The notes beneath the pieces were generated by a model. The model did no database searches, was not told where the DNA came from, and was given only the letters and a program-made list of their open reading frames with translations. This document shows positions 22,815-35,461 of a DNA stretch of 64,000 bases, in pieces. The stretch is from contig CM060831.1 of NCBI GenBank assembly GCA_030762175.1, positions 67,438,001 to 67,502,000 of the forward strand, in the 5' to 3' direction. The translations under genes were made by a program, and so were the position numbers. Positions within the stretch are counted from its first letter, which is position 1. Every line of letters starts with the position of its first letter. Origin of the DNA: Metallyticus violacea. Lineage: Eukaryota > Arthropoda > Insecta > Mantodea > Metallyticidae.

Positions 22815-23109
22815 TGATGACAGGACCTGGTGACAGTTGACCTCATGGTGGTGGGAAGTGTTTAACAATAACTTTTATGTCTAGATTAGGTGATTATTAC
22901 CCCCTCCTCGGGCATTACACTTGTATAAAAGCTCCCTGTACTTATTCAGAGACAGGAGAGAAGCCTTGGTGCTTGCAGGATCCACGTCCAACTGTATAAG
23001 AAAACCCTTTAATAAATACTTATACTGTTAACAGAGTTGGTTGAGTTATTCAGCATTCATCTGGAAACACCTCGTCATTCCTGGAGGAGTCTGTTATCCC
23101 AATATAACA
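22815..23109 (+). mobile_element. Probable solo LTR
   Basis: The segment begins TGATGACAGG and ends AATATAACA, the TG...CA ends of an LTR. It has a TATA box (TTGTATAAAAGC at 22921), the start-site-like block CTTATTCAGAGACAGGAGAG, and an AATAAA signal at 23011 followed by the usual GTTGAGTTATTCAGCATTCA stretch near the 3' end. This order is that of a Ty3/gypsy LTR. I see no primer binding site or gag/pol next to it, no second LTR and no clear target duplication, so it is called solo and tentative. Confidence 0.5.
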
Positions 23110-23189
23110 TCCCTTCTCGTCTTAGCCATCGAGACTGAATAGGGAAATTTAGCACACATTAAACAGAAGAACATCACCAAGTTGTAAGT

Positions 23190-24145
23190 CAGTCGACACA
23201 CTTCACAGCTTGAACTTCGTTTAATAACACCCTGGTGGCATCCCTGCAGGCGGTATTACAAAGGTCAAAGAGAACCGCGTGGCAGAAGTGCAACAAGACA
23301 CAAGTACATGCTTTTAACTTGGAAAGACCGCTATAAAGAACAAGGATGTTTATTAAACGACACGCAGAGACTTCCTCTTTTGATGACAGAGCTAGACATG
23401 GTCGGCTAGACACCAGCACTAGTGAAAGCCGTTGCCGAGAGAATTCGGAGAAATCCACTCCACAAGCAAAGAAACATGGCACGGGAAATGAAAATCTCTC
23501 CGTGAAATGTCACGCATCATAAAGGGAAAAGGGCCACAAGAGCCAAGAAACTACTGAAGGGGCATGCAAAAGGCAATCACCGCCAAATTCTCTTTACGGA
23601 TGAGACAATTTATTCACCGTGGAAAAGCAACTCAACTGCCATCGTGGGTGCTCGTAGCTCTTAGGAGGCTGCTGCCAAATTTCCAAAAGTGCAAGGAGGT
23701 CACCACGCAGCGTGCATGATGACTTCGTTGGGGTGTCAATTGAGGCCGTGACATCACTGCGTTTCTATGAATAGGGGACGAAAACACTTGCCGCCAACTA
23801 CCACACAGACTACCTGGAAAATGTTGTGAACCCCACCTTGTTTGCAAGTAAGCAAGAGATATTCCAGCAGGACTCAGCACCTGCTCACAAGGCAAAGTGT
23901 ACACAACGTTGGCTGGAGAGCAAAGCTCCAGAGGCTATCACCATTGCCAATTGACCCTCAGGAAGCCCAGACTTAAATCCCCTGACTGGACTATTGCTTG
24001 TGGTTCATTTTCACCGCAATATCACGTCCCTAAAGGCAGATTTGGTGAAGGGAGCATCCTCAATACTCCTAGATGTGGTGCATGGGACGATAGATGAGTG
24101 ACTGGAGCATTTAAAGGATTATTTCAAGGCAAAAGGTGAACAATT
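23190..24145 (+). mobile_element. Tc1/mariner-type transposase remnant
   Basis: Many frameshifted plus-strand pieces fit one transposase. NMAREMKISP near 23475 matches the second helix-turn-helix. HRQILFTDETIYS at 23580 holds the first catalytic Asp; EAAAKFPKVQGGHHAACMM follows. IFQQDSAPAHKAK at 23860 holds the second Asp. SGSPDLNPL at 23955, one base short of DW, would give the third. ITSLKADLVKGASSI ends the core. All three Asp can be traced, but stops and indels throughout rule out function. The minus-strand frames at 23189-23904 are shadows. Confidence 0.85.
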
Positions 24146-24504
24146 TGAGTTATTGGTGTATCGTCCTAATGTGTGTAGTCTCTATTGCATAAATTACAGG
24201 TATATATACTCATTGTCTCATTTCTATATACACTTCCTGCCTCTGTGGCAGGACAAGTAAATGTGAAAAGGTTAATCAAACTACCATCATCACGCTTCAT
24301 CACAAAATCAATCCATATCCCAGTTCTTAAAAAAAAAAAAAAAAGTGGTTTACTGGTAGCAACAGCAGTTATTCAGTGCTTTAAACATAAATATTTCATA
24401 AATATTAAATTATCACCATTGAACTACTGTTAAGATATAAACAACAAGGTATTAAAACGCTTACGTGGACTGAATGTCAATTAAGCTGTACGTTGCAACA
24501 GCTC

Positions 24505-24531
24505 AAAAAAAAAAAAAAAAAAAAAAAAAAA
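24505..24531. repeat. Poly-A run
   Basis: Twenty-seven consecutive A. No SINE or LINE body is recognisable immediately upstream. Confidence 0.95.
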
Positions 24532-25190
24532 CCCTCATCAGTAAGGTACACTGGCACCTTACAGAAAGAGCGTTTGGAAATTACATAAATAAAGCGTTAC
24601 ACTCATACTCATAGTTTTAACATGCTGCGGAATTTCAAACATGGTAAAATATTCCTCTTTTCTGCGAAGCCCCGCCTGGCACAAATTGACATTTATCATA
24701 CGAATCTGCATTCTGCAGCATAGTCTGTCCTTTGCATTATTCATGAGGCTAAAATGTCAAAGAGTGCACGCTTTTGTACTATGTCATCACTTGTGATCAC
24801 CCACATAATTTATTACACTACATTGCGATTTAAAGTCCGGAAAGTAAGAATTATCTGATTAACAGGCTACATTATTTGAATGTATGCCAATTGCCAGTCT
24901 TTTACATAGATTTTTAAAGCTTTTTCCCTCGAGTTTACTGCCCAAAAAGTTTGTTGTTTGTCGCCGATCGAAAAAAGTACTAAAAACGCTCGACTTGTCT
25001 TGGAAACATTGGGTAAGGTAGTTTCTTTCAAATCTCTTTGATAAGTTACCATCAATAATTAAGGTGCATACCTTAATAAGAGAAAATTCGTTGTTTAACA
25101 GGGCTTTTTATGGCCATTGGAAATAAATGAATACTAATAAACTTCTTTCATTGTTGAAAGATCTTTAGTCACATTTCACAGCTTTTGGCA

Positions 25191-25631
25191 TTAATTGAGT
25201 TTTGTTCTTAATGAGTAGCAAAACGGAATCCAGTCTAATGCTTGGAACAAATACAAACAAGATTCGACATCTGAAGAGCTATGCAGAGAAAAATTCAATC
25301 TAGGATTGAAACTGCTTCTTCTTCTTCTCCTTTCCTTTGAGGAAGGAGAGTAATATTTTCTTACCAGACACGGCTGTCTTTTTGAACTATCATAGGAAAG
25401 TTTATTAGTTAAAAGAGTAACATAAAGTTGGCTAACCTGCACATCGTATTCAATCATTTGCCAGCGAATGGTATTTGTTCGATCGGTGATTACATGTGTA
25501 GCAGCAGATGACTGACTGGAACGCACGGTATTTGGAGGGAAACAACAGATACTCATGCTAATTTTCTTAACAATACGAACAAACCGGAAACATTCTCTGC
25601 ACCAGAAAAGGAAAATATTCTTCAATGTCAA
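25191..25631 (-). CDS. Unrecognised 146-aa open frame (probably not a gene)
   Basis: The frame starts MTLKNIFLFWCRECFRFVRI and ends in LRTKLN. It is rich in Ser and Arg (a KERRRRRSS patch around residue 100) and has no domain, signal peptide or membrane segment I recognise. Frames this long arise by chance in a window of this size, and no splice signals, promoter or conserved neighbours support it. It is listed only because it is among the longest frames not explained by a transposon. Confidence 0.1.
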   Translation of the reverse strand: MTLKNIFLFWCRECFRFVRIVKKISMSICCFPPNTVRSSQSSAATHVITDRTNTIRWQMIEYDVQVSQLYVTLLTNKLSYDSSKRQPCLVRKYYSPSSKERRRRRSSFNPRLNFSLHSSSDVESCLYLFQALDWIPFCYSLRTKLN

Positions 25632-26653
25632 AATTAATATAATAAAGAAAACCCCGTACTAGCCAAAACTACAGTATCGTTTGCAGGTCACAACACTAAT
25701 AATAGTAACTTTTGTTCAACAGACTGATAAAGTTGGTCGTTCGGCCACATTTTGAAGTTTTATATTATATTTATATACAATAAATAATCGTTTTGAACTA
25801 CTTTCTTTGTTCAATATATTTTCATAGGGCTTAAGTTATGAACTGAATTTGCTCACATGGAATTTTATGCCTCGGCCGATATGTGTACTAAAGAGGCGCT
25901 GCACTTCAACTGAGATGCCTCTTCTCTCATATTCTTGAACGTCACTTTCAATACCTGTCCCTTGCCGATCTCACGGCAGTATGCATTTATTCGCGAAGGT
26001 TATTAAACATTTGCTTCTCAGAACAGTAAATGCAAACAAGCTCAACATCACCAAGTGGACGTCTCAAGGATGAAGAGATTTAAAGGTAAAAATGGGGATG
26101 CAGAGTTTTGATCATTCCTAATGCTCTAACTTCGTGATGGGGGAATATCACACACACATATGTTTTGAGGGTAAGGAGAACATGTGCGCTACTGTAACAG
26201 TAGTACAGTCTATGAGCTAATCCATACATTCTTCCGTTCTGTTACAGGACTCGTCGAGACCACACAACAACACGGGCCACAAAGAAACGACGATAACCAT
26301 ACATTTCGTTTATTTAGCTCTTTACAGTACTGTATCTTTGTGACGGTGCTTTCTAACTTTAACTGAAATAGATCATTTTACGGCAGAGTAAATTCTTCTC
26401 TCAAAATGCTGCACTAGATGTTTCCTAGTACAAACGTTATATAGACGCCATGTTACATGTTACGGAAGTTTTACAGATATGTTGCAAATACCAATCAAAT
26501 AAAAGAATTAGAGAAATCGGAGCAGAAAATGTTAAAGATAGATTATTAGCTCTAGGATTCTTAACATGAACAGCTATTATGTTCCTTAAGAAACTATATA
26601 GAATTTTATATATAAGTATAGATAAAACGGTTGATTCAGAAACAGATATACAA

Positions 26654-26812
26654 TGTTTTCGTTTCAAAACTTGCCAGCCTCAATAATTAACTATTTAACA
26701 AAAAACGGTATGATTATATCATAAGGAGGAAGTTTAAAACCAACGTTGATTACGTTAGGTTTCATCTCTTCAATCCCAGTCACCCCAGGTCTGAAATGTC
26801 AAATGGCACTGC
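26654..26812 (+). repeat. Dispersed repeat pair, copy 1
   Basis: It aligns with 35086-35232 in the same orientation. Matches include TTTCRTWTCAAAACTTSCCAG, CTCAATAAT, CTATTTAACA, CCAAYGYTGATTA, GGTTTCATC-like, and a shared TGGCACT end. Divergence is perhaps a quarter of positions. The nature of the repeat is unknown. The second copy follows a mariner-like fragment and a terminal-repeat-like CACCCTGTATA. Confidence 0.6.
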
Positions 26813-26984
26813 TACCTTTGATGCCGAGAGATGTGGCACAGGCGGTAATGTCTAACCTTGGATTGTTTCGGTTTCCCCTGGTCACTTACGGGATGGATAC
26901 TTTACATTTCAAAAAGTTTTTGCTCCCGATTTTCTATCATTCCATTCCGTTGGTTCTGTTACACGGTTAAAAGTGCCAGGGCGA

Positions 26985-27230
26985 GGTAAGCTGGCGCGGG
27001 AGACGGTGGCTTGCGCTTTGTAAAGGTTCTGCAAGCGACTTTTCAGAGGATAGCTCCAGCGGCGTCGGAATGTTTTATCTGCAAACATGTTATTATCACT
27101 AACTGGGTCCGCGCAGTCACCGCTCGTAGATCTTGGCCGCCCTCTTCTCATTTCTTCTTCCCGGGCTTAAGAACAAAGAGCACTGAACGTACCCTCCTAC
27201 GCCCCAGATCATCCATCCATATTTATGATA
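26985..27230 (+). repeat. Dispersed SINE-like repeat, copy 2
   Basis: It shares GCTTTGTAAAGGT, GGCGTCGGAATGTTTTATCT, AAACATGTTAT and GTCCGCGCAGTC with the copy at 17339. It is more GC-rich than the flanks. Two opposing short frames cross it without recognisable domains. Confidence 0.55.
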
Positions 27231-28884
27231 CTGAATTCTAAAGAGCATTCTACTGTTATCGTACATTTTGTTTCTTATCGTTACCTGCCCAACCTGGACT
27301 GTTTGGGCAGAGTTTGGACCGCATTCAGTTGCGGGTAATATTACAAAAAAAAAAAAAATCTTGCAGGATATATACAAAATTTGAAATACTTTATCAGTAA
27401 AACACGGCTATTAGATTAAATGCTAGGTTTTTCTTTATTATTCTATTTAAATTCAAACAACACTCCAGGTTGTCAGGCAACGACAGAAAAAAAAATATTA
27501 AATCGAACCTCTTAAACGTTAAGTATACAAATGTAGGGATGCCATTCGAATTTCAAAGTGGAGGTGCTGGGGAGGTAAAACATAAAATAAATCAACATGA
27601 ATTCTAAAAGTTCCGCTCACTCTAGAGACGTGATTTTTATTGAAATTAAACTTATGTTAAAAGGTTTCAGACCGGCAAGCTGTGAAATAAAATTCCTATA
27701 AAAGAAATGAAACCTTCAACAAATTTCAGATGTCTACTTTGTCAAAACATATAAAATTATGCGTTGCTCCTCTTGTATAAAATATACTTAATAGGTAATG
27801 GACACGAATCACTTCAAGAAGACTCAAAATTTATACAACTGTCCAAAGGAAAGCTGCTATCCAAAACGGAAGACTCCCACAGGAAAACAAGATTATTCCA
27901 AGCAGAAACTTGTCACGCCATCACGATGTTCCCTCACAAAATCAATAACTAGAACCTTACTCAAATACTCAAACGGAAAACCGCCAGCACCTGCTTTAAC
28001 TCTCTCAAGAGATCCGGAAACGAAAGTTGCGAACTCCATATGCATGACAAATGCACATGCAATTCACGGATTCTCATTCGCTTCAAACTTTTAGGAAGGT
28101 CACAGAGAAAGAGGGAGAGAGTGTGAAAGCAGAGAGAAAGAATGAAACGAGCATAGAAGTAAAGAATGTAAAATACAACCTATGTGCAGATATTCGTTAT
28201 TACAAAGACTCATGGCACAACGAAAACCATTAAAAAACATTCTGCAGATAGAGCTGCATTGAGAAACTGATGTATTAGGCGTAACGATGCCGCTACTGGT
28301 TAGAGATTCCTACAGTGTAGAATGCAAGAAGAATATTTCTACCGCTTCGATGACTTCCTAGTGAAAGGAAGGGCATTTTTTTGCCAGTCAACAACATTCC
28401 AACACTAGGATGAAGCCACACAGTGAACATGATGCCTGCGACAACAAATTTTGAAACGAATTCGAGGAAGGAGGTGCAATCTCATGAAACAGTGACTTCT
28501 TGAGAAGTTCTCGGTTTAGGAATCGTGCATCTTCAGATCAATGCTTACTTACAGACATAGCTTTCAAAAACAAGAAAATTTAATGAACAAATTTACCTAA
28601 TAATGATCGGGAAGAAAAACTTGCTGAGTGTGTTTTTTTATTAAATTATTGTTATTTTGTTCATGGAAAAATTATGAAGTTTTTACTGTTGGTAAAAATC
28701 GATAATAAAATGCTACAATTATTTTTTCATTGCTAAACTGCTGTCATCAACTGAATATTATATTACGATAATGTTAAGTAAACAATTTATGTATTACTGA
28801 AAATAGAATCACTTATTTAATATTTTTGCTGTTCGTCCAATTACTGCATTTCCGTATTCGTTCTGGTATGTATTATAAAATTTA
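27231..28884. other. Spacer, possible decayed mariner end, no recognised gene
   Basis: At 27600-27634, ATTCTAAAAGTTCCGCTCAC and TCTAGAGACGTGA resemble the 5' end of the mariner at 9803. A 98-aa frame at 27798-28094 lies in a GC-richer patch but has no known motif. The remainder is AT-rich and unremarkable. Confidence 0.35.
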
Positions 28885-28934
28885 ATGGGGATTAGTGACA
28901 ATTCAACATTTCTAGCTTGGGTTATAATTTCTTG

Positions 28935-29500
28935 CAGCTTGATAACAACAATAACAGTACATGAAACATGGATTCATCACTACACACCAGATACGAAGGA
29001 GCAGTTCGAACAGTGGATGGCAACAAGTGAAAGTGTACCAAAAACGACTCCATGTGCAGCAAAAGTCTTGGATACGGTTTTCTGGTTCGTAGTTCTGCCC
29101 CCAGAAGAACAGAACCATCACCAGGGAGTATTACGCTTCACTACTGGACCAACTAAAGGATGCTTTCCAGGCATCGTCCATTCCCTGCGAAAAAGAAAGT
29201 TCTCTTTCATCACGACAATGCGCCTTCACTCACGTCTGGGATTGTTGCTGCAAAACTGCATGACCTTCACTTCTAAGTGCTTCTACGTCCGCTATATTAA
29301 CCGGATTTGGCTCCCAGTGATTACTTTTAGTTCCCAAAATGAAGAAATGGCTGGATGGACGAAGTTTCATATCAAATGATGTGGTTGAAGCTGAGACGGA
29401 CGCTTATTTTTCACAGTCGAACAAATCTTATTTTACTGAGGGTATTAAATTGTTGGAAAGCCATTGGACTAAATGTATTCATTTACAAGGTGACTATATT
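28935..29500 (+). mobile_element. Mariner remnant, catalytic half
   Basis: Same family as 9803 and 13259, but this is the 3' half. VHETWIHHYTPDTKEQFEQW at 28960 has His in place of the first catalytic Asp. HHDNAPSLT, shifted one frame, keeps the second near 29212, and LAPSDYF at about 29310 keeps the third, followed by a stop. The C-terminus continues as MKKWLDGRSFISNDVVEAET and then LLESHWTKCIHLQGDY, the usual mariner ending. The lost Asp and frameshifts make it inactive. A G run follows at 29504. Confidence 0.9.
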
Positions 29501-31477
29501 GGGGGGGGGGGATCTCTAAAATCATGTGTCTTCTTGGCTAGGCCCAGAACTATGAGAAATAAATTCATACTTTACTAGCCTGGCCTTGGTAACCAGTAAA
29601 CGCAACAATATCAGCTGACATGCTCTTCCATCCTCTGACAAAAATGTGTCCATATTACTTTGATATTCCAACATGAACAAGTGCCATAAAAACACTTTCG
29701 TTAAACTATATTTGGAAAACGGGGGGTCTTGCTACTTGCGTCCGAGACTGAACAAGGTCAACCAACTGTACTACTTTTACTTGAGAGCGGTTCGAAAACT
29801 ATATTTATTTTGAAAATTTACAATATTTTTATTATTCGGTGCGGAAATTCTTCAGATCAGCATAAAACAGGGTTTCTTCTAATCCTGCAAATTAATAACT
29901 AAGTTTCACATATCTCTATGTTGGACAAGATATGAGCTTTAAAATGAGACATTGTTCAGATTTCTATTTAAAGGAGTTCGAGAGCTAGGTATCTTAAAAC
30001 AAAACAAAAAAGTGTAAATAAAATACGGTAATTTTGGATAATTTTTGCTTGAAAAGTATTATTATTACCTAGGTACGCCATATTTCACAAAACATTCGCT
30101 GTTATTCTGTTATAGTAATGTAAAACAATTTAAAAACAAATAAAATATATATTAATTTTTTAAAAAATACAGGCCAACTGTTCTAATTTTCAGTTGGATT
30201 TCACACGAATCGCCCAAGAGTGGCATATGAGCTAACAACGAAATTTTAGCTTTAGTGTACTCCCTTGTGAGCACCAGCCTTCTGCAAAGATTCTGTACAA
30301 TAAACAAATTGGTCTAGATTACTTGACGACTATAAAACCTTCGGGATTTATGGATCGCTACTTGAAAATGCCATTATTAGGATAAAAAAGTATTTATTTT
30401 AGTTTGCTGTATTTATAATTGAAACAAAATATCCCAATGTCAGCTGAAGTTTACACAGGGCACAGCTTCTGAAGAAAAGTAGTCACAAAAAAAACTGAAA
30501 TGACGGTTTTTGTTTCAAGGTGTTAAGCTTAAGCACTATACACCTATACTGTCAAATTATTTATCATGTGAGATTAAATAACATTGTCTAGAGACCGCTT
30601 TCGTACAGAAAATTATAAAGATTACGGCATCAAAATGAAAAAAATAAGTAAACAAAAATAGCCTCTTTTTTCCTTAATATACAGGCTTCATCTCTTTACG
30701 ATCTAACAAAGGGAATTAAATAAATATTATTATCCTTAGCTGCTATTATAAGCCATTAATTATTGTAGGATTCATTATAGCTCAGTATTTCTTTAGCAAT
30801 GTTAATCTGGAGGGGGGAAACCAATTAAAATTATCTCAAAATATGCATAGACGCCATGTTGTTGCTACCTACCATTCAGGAAAGTGCGGAGGGAGGGAAA
30901 TCTAGCCCGTAGCTTCAAGTACCTCAGAAAGGAAAGCCCGATATTGACGTGGATTGACTCGACTATCAGACGCATTAGAAGCTCGTAAACGTGAAAGCAT
31001 TTGATAACGACTAATGAACATGATAATGCCCACATTCAATAATTTCGGCTTAGCGTTTCTATTGGAAAACATCGTGTTTTTGTTATTTTTACATTTGCAT
31101 GGCACTATGAAAAAATGTTGACGCACTACTTCACAAAGCATAGAGAGCTGATTACAAAACCCTCGTCTGATGGAGCGCTCAGGAAAGTATGGATTTATTC
31201 CAAACAATAGACTGAAAAATATGCATCCTGCAGATACAGCGAGCACATATGAAATTTGATGAAACTTAAATTAAGTTTTGCCCCTTTATTTAGTAATGAT
31301 ATAAATATTAAGCAAATTCTATGATACAGAAATTTCAATCAGGACCAAAAATCTGCTACGTTAAAGAAATTATGATAAACAGTTCAACAAGCTAACAGCA
31401 GAATACGCAATGACAAAAAGTGCGTCACGCAGGAGCTGCATAAACTAAGCTAATTCCTCAACAAGTAGAGTAACTTA

Positions 31478-31496
31478 AAAAAAAAAAAAAAAAAAA
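31478..31496. repeat. Poly-A run
   Basis: Nineteen consecutive A inside one of the two diverged blocks. Confidence 0.9.
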
Positions 31497-32082
31497 TCCA
31501 AAGTATGGCATTATTGTGTGTTAATTTGCACGATTAACTTTAAAGTTAACTAATAAAATTAATTTTGAACTATAAAACATGGGTTTGTGTGCGTGTGTTT
31601 TCTTTCTTACTCTCCTTCAAAGTAACTTGAAATATATATAGTGAAATTACTCTAATTTTCAAAAATAAGGGAAACAAAACTAGAATTCTTGCAATCTATA
31701 AGTATTACAAAAGAGAAACTACATTTTCAGCCTTATTACGATTATTATTATAAGTGAGATTAAATCACAAAAATGTTTTAATTTTTTAATATTTTTAAAC
31801 ATAGCCATGCTTATGAACTTACCACTAGGTATCATCTTTACATTCACAAATAGAATAAAACATTAGAAAGAAACTTTTTGTAATTAAGAAGTAGTTTATA
31901 CTCATATGTGTGTCAATCAAAAGTCTATCATGCTGGAAGCGACGTAAACTAAGCGAATTCCTCATCAAGTTGAATAAAATTTAATATTAAATCGAAATTA
32001 GGCCTTATTAATTAAGGAAATGAAATAATTTGTGGCCTTACTATGTGGTATCAGGAGGACAAAATTAGAATTCTTGCAACCT

Positions 32083-32115
32083 AACCTAACGAAACCTAAC
32101 GTAACCTACCTTGCA
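32083..32115. repeat. Short cluster of CCTAA-like units
   Basis: CAACCTAACCTAACGAAACC and further imperfect CCTAA motifs resemble the arthropod telomere unit (TTAGG on the other strand). With only four to five imperfect units it is more likely chance or a small interstitial array than a telomere relic. Confidence 0.35.
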
Positions 32116-34659
32116 ACCACATTGTCATTTTCGGTGCTTTGCTTTGTAGGTGTGCTTTGTAGGTAGGAACTATGGAGCCATGAAGAAAATTTTCAAAACT
32201 CTTTTCACGGGTACATTTCTTCTATCAAAAGAAACAATAAACTGGAACATTATCGTAGATGAAAATGCCAAAAATGAAACCATTATTTGTTAACAAAAAA
32301 AAAATTATATTGCTGTTTGGAATGGTTCGTATAATGACATTGTACCCAAAATTATACTTTTATTTGAGACTTCAGGCACGTTACATCAATAAAAGCTTTC
32401 TTCATAGCTTCTTCTGGTTTGCCAATGAAGGTTACCTTGCATTTTCCCACGCGATGTCCTTTCCATTCGCTTTTTACCTGCTTAAAATTCGCCATGAAAC
32501 AAATGAAAGGAGAAAACTAAACCATCATTACCTTTAAGTATCGATCGCTGAAATAAAACGAATTTGAAATTGTCTTCTTTCCTTTCTCAGAAGTTAACTT
32601 GGCGTGTTTATATTGTACCACTGTAAACAATAGAACTCAAGTGACTGTCGAAGAGTGTGGATTATGAAGTATCATTCAACCAAATACCATTAAACATAAA
32701 GTCTTATAAATATTTCACATTCTTTGTTAATTTCCCCACACATTAAGCTTTTGAATGTATTTCAAGAAAAATATATTTGTTGCCAACCTAATTTGAATTA
32801 CTACAGTCTAACATCACTTAGCATGATTAATTCTTCCTCATTACTGACATTAAAGCAGAAGTTACTGAACTTTGTTTCTTTTCGGATAAGCTGTTATAAA
32901 TATTTACGATTTAATGCCATTAGCCCCTACTTTTGTAAAGCAAGTGTTTGAATACACCACATTAATATGTATTCTAACATTGGCAATCATGCACGACATG
33001 CAAACTCATAATTCGTCTAGCAGCACCTTTATGCATGATGGTACTCAAATACATTTACTACTATAGTACAGTTAACGGAAAAAAGAATAGCGACTAGAAA
33101 ATAACTTTTGCTTTAAGGTCAGCTAGTCTGTTGCGTTTGCGAGTGGGGAGAGAGGGATAAAGTGGCGATAAAATCAAACTCCATAGACGCTTGAAGGAAA
33201 ATATGGGGAACTTTATACGTATATAAGGAATAACCTTACCAAACATAAATGTGTTTATAATAGTTATGTCGTGTATGTAATTATACGAACTACATTTATA
33301 CTTTTTTATTTTCTTGAACCATTAAAAGGGAATTGGAAATAACATCACATTGAGAAGAATGCATTGTACTCTAACACCAAATAAAAATAAACTAAAAAAG
33401 TTAACTACTCTAAGAGTATTAGGAATTGTGATTGATGTAATATTTATAACGAAACATATAACTTGTTTACTTCTAATAGGAAATGAAACACACCAGAAAA
33501 CGATATATATATTAATTTTTATATCAATGAGATCCAAATCATCGTGATTTAAGACCTTGTTTAGTCTTCGACAAATAAGGCATATTGATAACTGTGTCAA
33601 GCCTTGTGCAATGATGACTTACTTGTTGTGAGCCACAAGGAATTTTTATTTACTTGTATTTTATGAAAGTCAAGGATGAGTTAAATCAGAAAGGTTTACC
33701 CTTTTTAAGGCCGATACTCTTTTTTAATTATAGCACCTATCTGTTCCTGGATCAGTCTACAGTTAGAGGTGGATGAATTATTTGGCTTTCACATTAACGT
33801 TATTTTAAGCGCACTGTGTTCCTACTAGTGCAATCGTTTAAACTTTATGGTATATATTTACCCTACAATGTGGTATATACAATATGCAATGTGCAATATG
33901 CCAAGACATCGCTGGACAATGAAATTCAACAGGAGTTGGACATTTTGAACATTTATTTTATAGTGTGTTAAAGAAATAGATAAGCCTTAAAACGTGGACA
34001 CCAAGGGTCTCTCTCATGTTTTATTGCATTTACAAGGAAACTCATTTTAAGTTACGCAATGTATTTTTAATCGTCAAGTATATTTACAGGCACTAGTTTA
34101 ATGTTCAAGGAAGCAAATAACATTTTATTTCTCCATATCAAACGATTATGTGTCTATATTTATATTTTTATACAGCAAAAATGGCATTCTTTAATAACCT
34201 TTACTCCACGCTGTTAACGAAGTTATATAAAGATAAAACATTCACACATTGTGTTACATATGAAAAAGCATGCCCTAGTAGTACATATAATCGCTGTGTA
34301 CATCTGGTTTAGCTGAAAGCACTTAAGACATCAATTAAAAAAAAAACTTAAAACATGACCCTATATAAATATATATATGTATATTTTTTTATTTGTTTGT
34401 TGGGTGCAGAAAAACAATGTGCAGAAAATTGTAGAGTAGAAAGGCAGTACCAAACTAAGGATAAGAACAAGAGTCGCAGAAGCTTTTTTACGTCACTACA
34501 TGCGTCAAAATTAAATCAGTCATGTTAGAGTCTCAGATTGTGAAACTTATTTGTGGCGTGTCAGATGTAAACAAAACGCACTCTTGAACAATACGAGTCA
34601 GTTGCTAGGTGTGTCTGATGTTCAATTCAGCATTTGTGTTTTGAAGCTTACTGCATGGT

Positions 34660-34825
34660 ACAGTTAGCACCGAACGCTGGTCTTGAAATAAGGGAAACAT
34701 ACGATTCCAACATGACGGCGCCCCTGCACTTTTTTCATTTGCAGCTCGAAATGAGCTAAACAGAACATTTGGTGGCAGATGGATCCGGTGAGGTTGTCTC
34801 CACGGCACATCAATCAAGTACGCGC
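34660..34825 (+). mobile_element. Short mariner-like transposase fragment
   Basis: The plus strand reads RFQHDGAPALFSFAARNELN, then RTFGGRWIR, a stop, and GCLHGTS. The pattern is that of an arthropod mariner-like family in which the second catalytic Asp lies in FQHDGAPAHF and NxTFGxRWIGRGG follows. Only this block is recognisable. CACCCTGTATA at 35055-35065 may be its 3' terminal repeat. No N-terminal half is seen. Confidence 0.75.
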
Positions 34826-35085
34826 TAAAATATTTAGTTTATCATTGTGCACCAGTAGTACATACTTGTAGTGTAAGTTACATTTCATTTTGATAGGCAA
34901 ATGAAGATGTTGCGTTACGTCAGGTTTCAATTAAGATCACTCAGCGCTCCTGTTATTATACTGAATCTGCGACCCTTGTTCCTAACCTCAAAACGCTTAA
35001 TTTGGTACTGCCTTTCTATCTACTCTACAATTTTTTGCACGGTGTTTTTCTGCAGCACCCTGTATATTATATTGGCACATAGCTT
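34826..35085. other. Probable tail of the mariner-like fragment
   Basis: No coding motif is visible. CAGCACCCTGTATA at 35052-35065 looks like the inverse of a TATACAGGGTG terminal repeat, so part of this stretch may belong to the preceding element. Confidence 0.35.
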
Positions 35086-35232
35086 TTTTTCATATCAAAA
35101 CTTCCCAGGCTCAATAATACCTATTTAACACGATTTATTAAAAATATATAAACGGGAAAGCTTAATACCAATGCTGATTATATTTTAGATTTCATCCCCA
35201 GCAATTCTTACTTGAAAATTAAGTGGCACTTC
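35086..35232 (+). repeat. Dispersed repeat pair, copy 2
   Basis: Counterpart of 26654-26812: TTCATATCAAAACTTCCCAG, then CTCAATAATACCTATTTAAC, CCAATGCTGATTATATT and AAGTGGCACT. See that entry for the comparison. Confidence 0.6.
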
Positions 35233-35461
35233 CAATTTTTGACATATTTTAAGAAGAAGTATATTGTTACCGCATCTTTTTTGCTTTCTATCCTTGCTTG
35301 CAATCTAAACTAGTGTTGGACATTTAATGCTGGTGGTTGCTAATGCTCGGCCTATTACGAGTTCTTTCATTCGTAGCGTAGTTTATTTGAACGTGTGCTC
35401 CGATAAATTGGCAGACATTACATTAGATGATGGTGCTAAAGGAACATGAATGTGTATCGCG

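Larger units (their letters stand above)
24146..26649. other. AT-rich spacer, no recognised gene
   Basis: It contains a 27-base A run at 24505-24531 and a 15-base A run near 24330. A 146-codon minus-strand frame at 25191-25631 is the only sizeable open frame (listed separately). No repeat match seen. Confidence 0.4.
29501..34600. other. 5-kb AT-rich stretch, no recognised gene
   Basis: The largest repeat-poor part of the window. A 114-aa minus frame at 30902-31246 has a hydrophobic start but no known domain. Two diverged blocks containing AAACTAAGC(T/G)AATTCCTCA and AGAATTCTTGCAA occur near 31441-31700 and 31946-32080. A cluster of CCTAA-like units lies at 32083-32115. No transposase motif or SINE head seen. 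Confidence 0.4.

Noticed and set aside
23189..23904. Minus-strand frames of 90-97 aa
   Set aside because: They are shadows of the plus-strand transposase remnant.
28885..29379. 164-aa open frame as an intact transposase
   Set aside because: It switches out of the mariner frame after about residue 80, and the first catalytic Asp is His.
30902..31246. 114-aa minus frame as a gene
   Set aside because: No recognisable domain, and length is within chance expectation for 64 kb read in six frames.
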